38,328 nt of DNA from Flavobacteriaceae bacterium TMED81 (GCA_002171575.2 NHEI02000028.1:1-38328), one strand, 5' to 3'; shown: positions 23,168 to 32,079, numbered from the stretch's first letter. The notes: generated from the letters alone by a model not told the origin. Numbers and translations: made by a program.

Positions 23168-24117
23168 AGTCACTACGGATCATATATATGGGAACGCCAG
23201 CTTTTGCGATCTCGCCTTTGGAGCAGATTCTCGAAAGCGAGGACAAAGTGGTGGCAGTGATTACGGCACCCGATCGAAAATCCGGAAGGGGAAAAAAGTT
23301 GACCCCCTCCCCAATCAAAGTCTTTTGCGAAGAACACGATTTGCCCGTTTTACAACCCCCCAATTTGAAAGACCCAGCTTTGATCACGCAACTCCGTGAG
23401 CTTGCTCCCGATGTGATGGTGGTCGTGGCATTTCGCATGCTTCCCAAAGAAGTTTGGTCGATTCCACCTAATGGTACATTTAATCTGCACGCTTCATTAT
23501 TACCAAAATACCGTGGGGCAGCCCCTATTCATTGGGCGATTATCAATGGAGAACAACAAACAGGTGTCACTACATTTTTTATCAACGAGCAAATCGATAC
23601 GGGTGAAATCATCGCCCAAAAATCATTGTCCATCGGTTTGGACGAAAATACGGGTCAACTCAGCAATCGTCTTGAAAAGCTCGGTGCAACACTTACTCTA
23701 GAAACCCTCGATTTGATTGCAACGAATTGCGTCAATAGCAGCCCACAACCCAATAACAATCAGGCGTCTTTGGCTCCCAAACTAACACGAGAAAACACCC
23801 AACTGCAATGGGATCAGGACGGTCAGCATATTGAACGTAAGGTTAGAGGGCTACAACCTTTTCCCTGCGCTTGGACGATGCTTTCCAACAACGACCAACG
23901 ATTGTACTGCAAAATCCATGACGTGTACTTTATAGAGGAAAAACAACCACTTAAGGGTGGACAGATATTCGTTGAGAATCAGCAAATCATGGTCGCAGTA
24001 CCCAATGGAACGATCCATGTCAAACGTCTCCAACTCCCCAACAAAAAACCGATGAGCGACAAAGAATTGCTCAATGGCTATTCTGTCGATGCAAAGGCAT
24101 CTTTCGAAAATCCCTAA
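23164..24117 (+). CDS. fmt: Methionyl-tRNA formyltransferase
   Basis: Formylates initiator Met-tRNA with 10-formyltetrahydrofolate. The N-terminal Rossmann domain starts RIIYMGTPAFAI, with the basic insertion loop DRKSGRGKKL. The formyl-transfer site is NLHASLLPKYRGAAPIHWAI followed by TGVTTFFINEQIDTGEI. The C-terminal oligonucleotide-binding domain carries VRGLQPFPCAW. It has 317 residues, normal length. It is coupled to recQ by a 4-bp overlap. Confidence 0.97.
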   Translation: MKSLRIIYMGTPAFAISPLEQILESEDKVVAVITAPDRKSGRGKKLTPSPIKVFCEEHDLPVLQPPNLKDPALITQLRELAPDVMVVVAFRMLPKEVWSIPPNGTFNLHASLLPKYRGAAPIHWAIINGEQQTGVTTFFINEQIDTGEIIAQKSLSIGLDENTGQLSNRLEKLGATLTLETLDLIATNCVNSSPQPNNNQASLAPKLTRENTQLQWDQDGQHIERKVRGLQPFPCAWTMLSNNDQRLYCKIHDVYFIEEKQPLKGGQIFVENQQIMVAVPNGTIHVKRLQLPNKKPMSDKELLNGYSVDAKASFENP

Positions 24118-24136
24118 AAAGTTGTACATTGTTGAA

Positions 24137-24697
24137 ATGAATGCGAAACTGTCAAACGGAAAACTACTTGTAGCCGATCCCTCTATTATCGGAGACTTTT
24201 CGTTTACACGTGCTGTCGTCTTGCTCGCAGACCATAACGATGAAGGTTCTGTGGGTTTTATCCTCAACAAACCCATGTCGCACGACTTACGCACTTTTGT
24301 TCCTGAAATCTCTCAGCCCTTTTCGGTATTTGAAGGAGGTCCTGTCGATCAAGACCGCCTCTATTATGTTCACAGTCGGCGGGACTGCATTCCCAATTCA
24401 AAGCCCATTTCCAATGAGCTGGCTTGGGGTGGTGACTTTGACGTCATCACGACTATGATCAACTCTGGTGAGTTGTCCAGTGACGACATCAAATTCTTTT
24501 TGGGTTATTCGGGATGGAGCTGTGATCAGCTCAAAAATGAGATCAAACAAAAAACATGGATTGTATTGGATGATGGAGACAAAAAAACCAATATCTCCAC
24601 ATCAAACGATGCCTCATTTTGGAAATCCAAAATGATGCGACTCGGGGGGCATTATTCCCTTTGGGCCAATTCGCCGAGTCATCCTAACCTCAACTAA
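24137..24697 (+). CDS. YqgE/AlgH family protein (DUF179)
   Basis: A 186-residue member of the YqgE/AlgH family: GKLLVADPSIIGDFSFTRAVVLLADH, VGFILNKPM, FEGGPVDQDRLYYVH, and a C-terminal FLGYSGWSCDQLKNEI. All family signatures are visible. The molecular function is unknown. ATG 24137 matches the start of homologues; in-frame ATG 24074 lies inside fmt. It converges on the aminotransferase gene with a 4-bp overlap. Confidence 0.9.
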   Translation: MNAKLSNGKLLVADPSIIGDFSFTRAVVLLADHNDEGSVGFILNKPMSHDLRTFVPEISQPFSVFEGGPVDQDRLYYVHSRRDCIPNSKPISNELAWGGDFDVITTMINSGELSSDDIKFFLGYSGWSCDQLKNEIKQKTWIVLDDGDKKTNISTSNDASFWKSKMMRLGGHYSLWANSPSHPNLN

Positions 24698-25530
24698 GCC
24701 ATCTGGTTGAGCAGAGCTACCGCTTTTGGATAGAGTTGTGATTGATAAGTTTTTCTTCTATAATTGGTTACCGCACGAATCCCTTGTATGCTATTGGACA
24801 ACCAGAGTTCATCTGCCTTTTGTAGATCAAAAGGGTTGATTGCCGTTTCTTTGAGGGTCAGATTGAGGTCTTTTGACAACCTAATGATTTGTTTTCGGAT
24901 GATCCCATCCAAACAGCCAGAAGTCAATGGTGGGGTGTGAATCTCCTGCCGAAAAAGCAAAAATAAGTTTGATTGAAGTGCTTCTACAACCTCTTTGTTG
25001 TCATTGACCAAGATGCAATTATCCAAATCGTTCTCTTTGGCAAAAATTGATCCGAGTACATTTAGGATTTTGTTGTTTGTTTTGAGGTTTGGCAACATCC
25101 CTGCTTGCACATAATGATCTTTGTATAAATCAACGGTATAGCTTGTGACTTCATCTGAAAATCGGTCTTGAGATAGTGGCTCACAGCCAATGACAAAAGC
25201 AACACGATTGTGGTCTGGGGTATATCGACCCCCACTATCTCGAAAAACGGTCAGGCGCAAACGCCACGCAGGAGAGTTAACCTCTTGTGCTTGAATCAGT
25301 TGCACACATTGGTCGACAAAGTATTCTGGGGTAAAGGTCATGGGAATCTCCATGCGAAGTAAACGCATACTTGCCATCAATCGGAAGTAGTGATCTTCCC
25401 AAAACAACAGTTTGTTGCCTACTGCTTTTACCGTTTCAAAAAGTGCATCTCCATAGGAAAAGCCGCGATTGAAAAAAGAAAGGCCAGCGTCGGAAGAAGG
25501 TACAAGATTTCCGTTTGAATTGATCATCAA
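24694..25530 (-). CDS. Aminotransferase class IV (aminodeoxychorismate lyase / branched-chain aminotransferase-like)
   Basis: A 278-residue PLP-dependent fold-type IV enzyme. RGFSYGDALFETVKAV is the N-terminal signature, NLKTNNKILNVLGSIFA contains the likely Schiff-base Lys, and DNCILVNDNKEVVEALQSNLFLLF and PLTSGCLDGIIRKQII complete the family pattern. Substrate choice (4-amino-4-deoxychorismate lyase or branched-chain amino acids) is not decidable here; the size and neighbourhood lean toward PabC-like. Upstream, the START-like gene overlaps by 4 bp, a conserved Bacteroidetes pair. Confidence 0.82.
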   Translation of the reverse strand: MMINSNGNLVPSSDAGLSFFNRGFSYGDALFETVKAVGNKLLFWEDHYFRLMASMRLLRMEIPMTFTPEYFVDQCVQLIQAQEVNSPAWRLRLTVFRDSGGRYTPDHNRVAFVIGCEPLSQDRFSDEVTSYTVDLYKDHYVQAGMLPNLKTNNKILNVLGSIFAKENDLDNCILVNDNKEVVEALQSNLFLLFRQEIHTPPLTSGCLDGIIRKQIIRLSKDLNLTLKETAINPFDLQKADELWLSNSIQGIRAVTNYRRKTYQSQLYPKAVALLNQMA

Positions 25531-25913
25531 GCAGAGCCCAGAACTTGTTTGAGATTGGATATTTGATTTTCCCAGAACATTTTGGATTCCTCAACCTCAT
25601 CTTCATCGGCAAAGTCAGAAACGATAAGTGACACATCCTTGGTGATTTCGTCGACTTGGATACGCATTTCAAAATGATATTTTTCGAAATCATCTTCATC
25701 GCTTTGCCATTGGTAGCGAACAAACTCATTGGCTTTGTTTTTAATCAGCAAAGCTTCCTCACTAGAGTCGTCCCAGAAAAACTCGTATTTATCAGAACGA
25801 GAGTTGACGTTGTCGGCAAACCATTCAGAAAGGCCAGAGGGCGTAAACAGGTATTGGTAAAGGAGTGAAGGGGAGGATTTGATTACAAATTCTATCTCAA
25901 AATGATCTTTCAC
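25527..25913 (-). CDS. START-like domain protein
   Basis: A 128-residue acidic protein with a START/AHSA1-like fold: IEFVIKSSPSLLYQYLFTPSGLSEWFADNVN, then SYEFFW-type strands and a C-terminal amphipathic helix (KMFWENQISNLKQVLG). The ligand or partner is unknown. The promoter is likely the minus-strand TATTTTTG at 25968-25961 with TTG at 25993-25991, back to back with the tRNA-Met promoter. The stop overlaps the aminotransferase start by 4 bp. Confidence 0.78.
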   Translation of the reverse strand: MKDHFEIEFVIKSSPSLLYQYLFTPSGLSEWFADNVNSRSDKYEFFWDDSSEEALLIKNKANEFVRYQWQSDEDDFEKYHFEMRIQVDEITKDVSLIVSDFADEDEVEESKMFWENQISNLKQVLGSA

Positions 25914-25960
25914 GGATGTTGTTTTATCAGATTAGCAATATAATATCTTTTTTGATTGCA

Positions 25961-25993
25961 CAAAAATATATTCTGAAAAATATAGTTTGACAA
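25961..25993 (-). promoter_or_regulatory. Promoter candidate for START-like/aminotransferase genes
   Basis: Minus-strand TTG (25993-25991), 22-bp spacer and TATTTTTG (25968-25961). The -33 sequences of this promoter and the divergent tRNA-Met promoter overlap in the GTTTGACAAC segment (25985-25994), so the two polymerase sites may compete. Confidence 0.45.
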
Positions 25994-26017
25994 CGACAGC
26001 AAAACCTTCTATATTTG
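25986..26017 (+). promoter_or_regulatory. Bacteroidetes-type promoter of tRNA-Met (and galE)
   Basis: TTTG at 25986-25989, 20-bp spacer, TATATTTG at 26010-26017, 11 bp before the tRNA. Same -7 octamer and spacing as the tRNA-Lys promoter. It is probably also the only promoter available to galE. Confidence 0.8.
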
Positions 26018-26028
26018 CAAACCAATAT

Positions 26029-26102
26029 GGCGAGGTAGCTCAGCCGGTTAGAGCGTCGGATTCATAACCCGGAGGTCGGGAGTTCAAGTCTCCCCCTCGC
26101 TA
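26029..26102 (+). tRNA. tRNA-Met (anticodon CAT)
   Basis: A 74-nt cloverleaf with acceptor GGCGAGG pairing with CCTCGCT (terminal G-T), D arm GCTCAGCCGGTTAGAGC, anticodon loop TTCATAA (CAT) and T loop GTTCAAGTC. It lacks the three G-C pairs of an initiator anticodon stem, so it is most likely an elongator Met tRNA; a lysidine-modified Ile tRNA cannot be excluded from the sequence alone. CCA is not encoded. Confidence 0.9.
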
Positions 26103-26116
26103 CTCTTTACTCAATC

Positions 26117-27136
26117 ATGATTTTAGTTACAGGTGGTCTTGGATTTATCGGTGCGCATACCGCCGTTACGCTACTTGATAACAATTTTGAAGTTTTGATC
26201 GTCGATGACTTGTCCAACACTTCTATTGACGTGCTCGACGGTATCGAAAAAGCGTGTGGGAAACGTCCGCATTTTGAGCAAATTGACCTGAAAGACAAAA
26301 CGAAAGTCGCCCAACTTTTTAAAACCTACGCCATCAAAGGTATCATCCATTTTGCGGCCTATAAAGCGGTGGGCGAAAGTGTGGAAAAGCCGCTGGAATA
26401 TTACGACAACAACCTCTCGTCTCTGATCAATCTTTTGGCAGTGGCAGAAGTTCAAAAACGCAGAATCCCCTTTATCTTCAGCTCTTCATGCACCGTATAT
26501 GGGGAGCCAGATCAGTTACCGATCACAGAGAACGAACCCAGCAAAACTGCCCTTTCCCCTTATGGAAACACCAAACAGATTTGTGAAGAAATTTTAGCAG
26601 ACCTGACAAAGGTAAATGCAAATATCCCCGTGATTGCATTGCGTTACTTCAACCCGATTGGCGCACATTCCTCGGCGGAGATTGGCGAACTGCCCATTGG
26701 CGTTCCGCAAAATCTTGTTCCCTTTATCACCCAATCCGCGGCAGGAATTCGAGGACCAATTACAATTTTTGGGAACGACTACCCCACCAAAGACGGCACC
26801 TGCATTCGCGATTACATCCATGTGGTGGACTTGGCAGATGCGCATGTTGTCGCCCTCAAACACCTCAATACCCTCTCGGACTCCCCTACCTTTGACGTGT
26901 TGAACGTCGGAACTGGCAAAGGAACCTCCGTGTTGGAAATCGTACAAGCTTTTGAACGTGTCACCAATGTCTCACTCCGTTATGCGATTGGCGAACGCCG
27001 AGAAGGCGATGTTGTGGAAACCTATGCCGATACCACCAAAATTAATAGGACGCTGGATTGGCAAGCTGCAAAAACTCTCGATGATGCCTTACACTCTGCG
27101 TGGAATTGGGAAAAAAAGCTGAGAGGGATTTCCTAA
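26117..27136 (+). CDS. galE: UDP-glucose 4-epimerase
   Basis: Interconverts UDP-glucose and UDP-galactose for exopolysaccharide and lipopolysaccharide synthesis. An extended SDR of 339 residues with the NAD loop GGLGFIG (6-12), SSSCTVYG (122-129) containing the catalytic Ser/Thr, and Tyr149-x3-Lys153 (SPYGNTK). NLVPFITQSAAG and RDYIHVVDLADAH are GalE-typical. ATG 26117 is only 14 bp after the tRNA-Met 3' end, leaving no room for its own promoter, so it is probably co-transcribed with the tRNA. Confidence 0.95.
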   Translation: MILVTGGLGFIGAHTAVTLLDNNFEVLIVDDLSNTSIDVLDGIEKACGKRPHFEQIDLKDKTKVAQLFKTYAIKGIIHFAAYKAVGESVEKPLEYYDNNLSSLINLLAVAEVQKRRIPFIFSSSCTVYGEPDQLPITENEPSKTALSPYGNTKQICEEILADLTKVNANIPVIALRYFNPIGAHSSAEIGELPIGVPQNLVPFITQSAAGIRGPITIFGNDYPTKDGTCIRDYIHVVDLADAHVVALKHLNTLSDSPTFDVLNVGTGKGTSVLEIVQAFERVTNVSLRYAIGERREGDVVETYADTTKINRTLDWQAAKTLDDALHSAWNWEKKLRGIS

Positions 27137-27265
27137 ACGATTCGACTTTTACACTTCAATACGCTTTGTTTTATCTATTCGATTTGACAACTTTTTTTGT
27201 TTTTTATTTCGAATTAAATCATCAACTTAAATAGACTGATTGCTTCAAACTAAATCCTACCGTTT

Positions 27266-27559
27266 ATGATGAATATTCACGACAGAATCGAGCATATTAT
27301 TTTGCGAGAAAAGTTATCTATTGCCGCATTAGAACGTCAGATTGGTGTTTGGCGAAATTCTCTGTCGACTTCTTTGAGAAAACAGTCTGCGATCTCTCAT
27401 GAGGTCATTATTAAAATTTTTGAACACTTTCCTAAATATTCTCTAGAGTGGATTATTTTTGGAAATAAAAAGCCCGAAGATATCGAAAATGAAAAATTAT
27501 CGGCTGAAATTGTTGGCATTATCAAGCGGTGGCGGGACCAAAGTGACAAAAATATTTAG
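27266..27559 (+). CDS. Small helix-turn-helix protein (XRE/phage-repressor-like)
   Basis: A 97-residue protein with a Cro/CI-like HTH at about 6-60 (RIEHIILREKLSIAALERQIGVWRNSLSTSLRK, then ISHEVIIKIFEHFPKYSLEWIIFG). A short charged tail follows. It has no dimerisation or protease domain, so it is a small DNA-binding protein whose targets are unknown. The 129 bp upstream (27137-27265) hold no gene; TTTG at 27183-27186 with a weak TATTTCG 18 bp on is the only promoter-like element. It converges on hisS. Confidence 0.75.
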   Translation: MMNIHDRIEHIILREKLSIAALERQIGVWRNSLSTSLRKQSAISHEVIIKIFEHFPKYSLEWIIFGNKKPEDIENEKLSAEIVGIIKRWRDQSDKNI

Positions 27560-27572
27560 CACAAATAGCGGG

Positions 27573-28937
27573 TTAGTCCCAACTGTATTGCATCAAACCG
27601 TATAGGGGGATTGTTGATTGCTCGCCCGTACGAAGGTCTTTTAGCGTACAGCTTTGCGCTTTCCATTCCGACTCGCCCATGATCAGTGCATGGGGGATTT
27701 GCAACTGATTGGCCAAGCCCAACTGCTTTTTCAATTTCGCTGCAGATGGGTACACAAAGACTCGTTTGCCTTGCTTTCGCAATTCGCTGATATAGGGAAA
27801 TAAAACCGTGATCAGCTCCGTACTGAAATTCACGACCATTACATCGATTGAGGTGTGCAAGGCAGGGGGAAACAAATCGAGCTCAGAAAGAACCAACTCG
27901 ATGCGATCCAAACCAAACGAAATGCCAATTCCACTCATGTCTTTCATTCCAAACACCCCGGTCAGGTCGTCATAGCGACCTCCCGCCCCGATCGAGCCAA
28001 CAGAAACTTGCTCTGGTGCCGAAATTTCAAATATGGACCCTGTATAATAGTCCAAACCACGCGCGAGTGTCCAATCAAAAACAACCGTTGTCGAGCTGAG
28101 ATGACCCAAATTGGAAAACAAAAAGCCAAGGTCTTGCAGTGAGTCGTCATCACTGTCTGAACTTCCGAGGAGTTGTTTGAGCGCATCGAGCTGATCGGCA
28201 GTGGATTTATCAGCGAGAGCACGCTGGATACTGTCGATGATATCGATGTCGTATTCTGCATCGAGCAACAAGCGTTTGACCTCCTCCCAACCGACTTTAT
28301 CGAGCTTGTCAAGTATGGTAAAAAAGCGTGTCGTTTCTGTGCCGGCACCAGCCCGATGGGCAATGGCCTCAAGCACTTTTCTATGGTTGATTCGCAGGGT
28401 ACAACCCGACAATTGAAGATCCCCAAAAATCGCATCGACCATCAGGATATACTCCAATTCGAGCAACAAGCTATCCGAGCCAATGGCATCGGCATCGCAC
28501 TGGGTGAATTCTTGAAAACGACCGTGTTGCGGACGATCGGCACGCCAAACGGACTGCATCTGATAACGTTTGAATGGAAAGCTCAATTCGTTTTGATGCT
28601 GCACCACAAAGCGAGCAAAAGGCACGGTGAGGTCATAGCGCATGGCTTTGTCGGACAGGGAATTTCCAAAACGCGATAATTCGCCGTTTTTTAAGGCCTC
28701 GAGGTCTGCCTTTTTGACCTTTTCCCCAGAGTTGAGTACCTTAAACACGAGGCGGTCACCCTCATCGCCATATTTACCCAACAACAGCTCTCGACGCTCC
28801 ATAGCGGGCGTTTCGATGGGCAAAAACCCATAACGCTCAAATTGCGTTTTCATCACACTCATAATATGGTTGCGACGTATCACCTCATGCGGTAAAAAGT
28901 CCCGCATGCCCTTGGGAGTATTGGGCTTTGTTGACAT
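27573..28937 (-). CDS. hisS: Histidyl-tRNA synthetase
   Basis: A class II aminoacyl-tRNA synthetase of 454 residues. Motif 1 is near KGMRDFLPHEV and PMERRELLLGKYGDEG. Motif 2 appears as YQMQSVWRADRPQHGRFQEFTQCD, the His-specific motif as ARGLDYYTG with GAGGRYDDLTG, and motif 3 as GIGISFGLDRIE. The C-terminal anticodon-binding domain covers about 355-454. ATG 28937 (MSTKPNTPKGMRDFLP) is favoured over an ATG 45 bp upstream. It is separated from rimO upstream by 158 bp that include a palindromic repeat. Confidence 0.96.
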   Translation of the reverse strand: MSTKPNTPKGMRDFLPHEVIRRNHIMSVMKTQFERYGFLPIETPAMERRELLLGKYGDEGDRLVFKVLNSGEKVKKADLEALKNGELSRFGNSLSDKAMRYDLTVPFARFVVQHQNELSFPFKRYQMQSVWRADRPQHGRFQEFTQCDADAIGSDSLLLELEYILMVDAIFGDLQLSGCTLRINHRKVLEAIAHRAGAGTETTRFFTILDKLDKVGWEEVKRLLLDAEYDIDIIDSIQRALADKSTADQLDALKQLLGSSDSDDDSLQDLGFLFSNLGHLSSTTVVFDWTLARGLDYYTGSIFEISAPEQVSVGSIGAGGRYDDLTGVFGMKDMSGIGISFGLDRIELVLSELDLFPPALHTSIDVMVVNFSTELITVLFPYISELRKQGKRVFVYPSAAKLKKQLGLANQLQIPHALIMGESEWKAQSCTLKDLRTGEQSTIPLYGLMQYSWD

Positions 28938-29037
28938 GCGCATAAAGGTACTGCAAAATGAAATGTAAAAAAAGTGGGGCAAACAGCAATAGGCTTTATT
29001 CGGTCTTCATCGTGAATTGGGTTTTTATTCCGGTTCT

Positions 29038-29068
29038 TTGTCATGCCTCCCTACGGCAGGCATGACAA
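29038..29068. repeat. REP-like palindrome between rimO and hisS
   Basis: A perfect 11-bp inverted repeat, TTGTCATGCCT (29038-29048) and AGGCATGACAA (29058-29068), with a 9-bp GC-rich loop. It lies in the 158-bp gap between two genes that run the same way. There is no run of T after the stem on the minus strand, so it is not a typical intrinsic terminator. GC-rich extragenic palindromes of this kind are often dispersed REP-type elements; this is the only copy in the window. Confidence 0.6.
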
Positions 29069-29095
29069 CGCCCCAGAAATGTTGATGGTTAACTG

Positions 29096-30418
29096 TTAAC
29101 TCTTTGTTGTATGCGACTCTGTTGGGCTGGCGTAGAGGTCAAAGTCCTCTGCTTGTTCGATCGTAACGTCCACAAAATCGCCCAAACGCAAGTAGTGTGC
29201 CTTGGCGTCAATGCGGATTTCGTTGTCCACATCTGGTGAGTCATACTCCGAACGCCCAATATAGTAGTTGCCTTCTTTGCGATCGATCAAACAGCGCAGG
29301 GTTTTCCCAATCATTTGCTGATTGTTCTCCCAAGAGATTTGGGATTGGATGGCCATGATTTCGTTGGCGCGTTGCTGCTTGACTTCGGCGGGTACATCGT
29401 CAATAAGTTGGTGGGCATGGGTGTTTTCCTCATGGCTGTAAGTAAAGCAGCCCAATCGATCAAATCGGGTATCGGACACCCACTGTTTGAGCAATTCAAA
29501 ATCTTCTTGGGTTTCGCCGGGATAGCCCACAATCAGGGTGGTGCGTATGGCCATATTCGGCACACGTTCTTTGCACGTATTGAGCAAGACGTTGGTTTTT
29601 GCAAAGGTGGTTCCGCGGCGCATGGATTTTAAAATGCTGTCCGAAATATGCTGTAAAGGCATGTCGATATACTGACAGACTTTGGGTTCGTCGCGAATCA
29701 CGTCGAGGACATCGAGGGGAAAGCCCGTCGGAAAGGCATAGTGCAAGCGAATCCATTCGATACCATCCACGGTTACGAGTTGGCGCAACAAGTCGGCCAA
29801 TCGCCTTTTTTTATACAGGTCAAGGCCGTAATAGGTCAGATCTTGGGCGATTAAAATCAGTTCTTTTATGCCGTTGGCTGCGAGCTTTTTGGCTTCTTGC
29901 ACGAGGGTTTCTATGGGTGTGGATCGGTGTTTGCCTCTCATCAGCGGAATCGCACAAAACGAGCATGGGCGGTCACAGCCCTCCGAAATTTTGAGATAGG
30001 CATAGTGCTTGGGCGTTGTGGTTAGGCGTTCTCCAATGAGTTCATGCTTGTAGTTTGCACCTAGGGCCTTGAGTAAAATGGGCAGGTCTGTGGTTCCAAA
30101 AAACTGATCGACTTCGGGAATTTCCTGTTCCAAATCGTCTTTGTAGCGTTCGCTCAAACAGCCCGTTACAAAGAGCTTGTCGATAGTTCCGGCTTCTTTT
30201 TTCTTGGCAAAGTTGAGAATCGTTTGCACAGATTCTTCCTTGGCGTTATCGATAAACCCACAGGTGTTGACCACCACGATATTCCCTTCTTTTTCATGAA
30301 CGACTTGTTTGTCGTTGGCTTGAAGTTGTCCCATCAAAACTTCGGAATCGTAGATGTTTTTGGAACAGCCCAAGGTGACAACATTGATGGTATTTTTTTT
30401 AAGGGATTTTGTTCGCAT
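29096..30418 (-). CDS. rimO: Ribosomal protein uS12 methylthiotransferase RimO
   Basis: A radical-SAM enzyme adding a methylthio group to an Asp of ribosomal protein S12. It has 440 residues. The N-terminal cluster cysteines are C18, C53 and C87 (LGCSKN, NTCGFID, VTGCLS). The radical-SAM cluster is C148-x3-C152-x2-C155 (GCDRPCSFC). TLIVGYPGETQEDF and a C-terminal TRAM domain follow. It starts 5 bp after the amidase stop, so the ftsY-amidase-rimO unit is probably one transcript. Confidence 0.95.
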   Translation of the reverse strand: MRTKSLKKNTINVVTLGCSKNIYDSEVLMGQLQANDKQVVHEKEGNIVVVNTCGFIDNAKEESVQTILNFAKKKEAGTIDKLFVTGCLSERYKDDLEQEIPEVDQFFGTTDLPILLKALGANYKHELIGERLTTTPKHYAYLKISEGCDRPCSFCAIPLMRGKHRSTPIETLVQEAKKLAANGIKELILIAQDLTYYGLDLYKKRRLADLLRQLVTVDGIEWIRLHYAFPTGFPLDVLDVIRDEPKVCQYIDMPLQHISDSILKSMRRGTTFAKTNVLLNTCKERVPNMAIRTTLIVGYPGETQEDFELLKQWVSDTRFDRLGCFTYSHEENTHAHQLIDDVPAEVKQQRANEIMAIQSQISWENNQQMIGKTLRCLIDRKEGNYYIGRSEYDSPDVDNEIRIDAKAHYLRLGDFVDVTIEQAEDFDLYASPTESHTTKS

Positions 30419-30423
30419 AGCGC

Positions 30424-32070
30424 CTATTCGTATCCTTTAGGTAATTCTCTGTATCGCGTAAGAGATTCGAATGCCGCCCCCAATGCGTACAGTTTTTGCT
30501 CTTGAAAGCTTGGTGCAACAAAGGTTAAATTTTTTGGCTCTCCTTGCCCAGTATATCCCATCGGTACGGTGATACAGGGATAAAAAGCTGCCGCAGCATA
30601 GGCCGCATTGTAGTTATTTATGCTCAAGACGGCATCCAAATTGTGGGTCTCCATGGGAGAGTTGAAAAAGGACGTTGCGGCTTGATGAAGTCGATCTACA
30701 AGCGATTGTAGTTCGTCATCCGTTAACTCCTCAGCAACAACCCCTTCCAGTCGGCCTTGACCATAGGGCATGCGCAAGAGGGAATCTTGTTGATTGTAGT
30801 CCATAACCGACTGTACATCTTTACCAAATAAGGTCGGGTTTGCGTAGCTATTGAAATAGTTTGGCAAATCTATTTTCATGTCCGCATTGAGCAGGGACAT
30901 AAAGCCTGTAAGCTCGATATTTGGCGGCTCATACACAATGACCTCTGCCCCATGACTGCGCAGGGTGTTTATGGCTTTGCGGTACAAGGAGTCTGCAGCA
31001 ACCAAAGATTTGATTGCGCCAAGTCGAAATCCTGCAAGACTTCGGTTTTGGCTGGCAAGGATATAGTCCACTTGCGAGTCAGGTCCTTTAACTGTTATCG
31101 GGTCTGCAATATCTTTCCCCTTCATCGCATCGATTAAGATGGCATTATCCACCACCGATTTGGTCATTGGTCCCGCAGTATCAAGAGTGCTCGAAATCGG
31201 AACGATTCCCGTCCGACTGATCAAGCCGATGGTTGGCTTACATCCGACAACTGAGTTATGACCCGAGGGAGATAAAATCGAACCTGAGGTTTCTGAACCA
31301 ACAGCAGCAACTGCATAATTGGCAGCCACAGCAACGCCACTGCCAGAACTCGAACCACCTGTTTCAAAAAGTCTTCTTCCGTAGGGATTTAAAGTCTGTC
31401 CACCGACCGCACTGTAGCCCAAAGGACAGACATCACAAAAATAATAAGCCCACTCACTGAGATTGACTTTCCCCAAAATCAAAGCTCCTTTGGCTTGGAG
31501 TTGAGACACGACAAAAGCATCGTTCTCTGTTGTATGGTCTTGTAAATACGCAGCTCCTGCCGTTGTGGGCATGTCTTGGGTGTTAATATTGTCTTTTAAC
31601 AATATGGGCATACCATAGATGGGATGTTGATTTTTCTGCAGTTGACGATCCTTCTCCTTAGCTTGCTCAATTACTTTGGGGTTCAATGCTAAAATGGCGT
31701 GAAGAGTGGTATTGGGATTACTTTCAAATTTCCGAATGCGATACAAATAAAAAAGAACCAATTGTTCATAGGTCAACGACCCTTGCTGTATGTGTGCCTG
31801 CAAAGTCGGGATATCTTGTTCGATAATTAAGGGTTTCAGGGCTTGATAGGTATCGTTCCCAAAACGGTTTAGAGCGGTTTCAAACGGAGCCCATATCTCA
31901 TTTTTGTCCAATAATTTGGATTGGATCAACTGAAACTGCATTCGCGGGTTTTCATGCGTTTGGTTGGCTTGGAGTTCTGCAGTTTCGTCATAGGGTTTCC
32001 AATAAACTGTGGGGGCATTTGTACAGGCAACAAAACTGATAATTGATAATAAATAAATGATATGTCTCAT
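30424..32070 (-). CDS. Amidase-signature family lipoprotein
   Basis: A 548-residue protein with a lipoprotein signal peptide (lipobox FVAC, Cys16). The amidase-signature catalytic triad is visible: Lys159 in PILLKDNI, the GGSSSGSG loop at 238-245 with the cis-Ser, and the nucleophile Ser264 in GSETSGSI. The enzyme should hydrolyse an amide bond in the cell envelope, but the substrate is unknown; cytosolic GatA is excluded by the lipid anchor and partner context. It sits between ftsY (9 bp) and rimO (5 bp). Confidence 0.85.
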   Translation of the reverse strand: MRHIIYLLSIISFVACTNAPTVYWKPYDETAELQANQTHENPRMQFQLIQSKLLDKNEIWAPFETALNRFGNDTYQALKPLIIEQDIPTLQAHIQQGSLTYEQLVLFYLYRIRKFESNPNTTLHAILALNPKVIEQAKEKDRQLQKNQHPIYGMPILLKDNINTQDMPTTAGAAYLQDHTTENDAFVVSQLQAKGALILGKVNLSEWAYYFCDVCPLGYSAVGGQTLNPYGRRLFETGGSSSGSGVAVAANYAVAAVGSETSGSILSPSGHNSVVGCKPTIGLISRTGIVPISSTLDTAGPMTKSVVDNAILIDAMKGKDIADPITVKGPDSQVDYILASQNRSLAGFRLGAIKSLVAADSLYRKAINTLRSHGAEVIVYEPPNIELTGFMSLLNADMKIDLPNYFNSYANPTLFGKDVQSVMDYNQQDSLLRMPYGQGRLEGVVAEELTDDELQSLVDRLHQAATSFFNSPMETHNLDAVLSINNYNAAYAAAAFYPCITVPMGYTGQGEPKNLTFVAPSFQEQKLYALGAAFESLTRYRELPKGYE

Positions 32071-32079
32071 ATTAGAAAA

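Noticed and set aside
29038..29068. The rimO-hisS palindrome as an intrinsic terminator
   Set aside because: No T-run follows the stem on the minus strand, so it is listed as a repeat instead.
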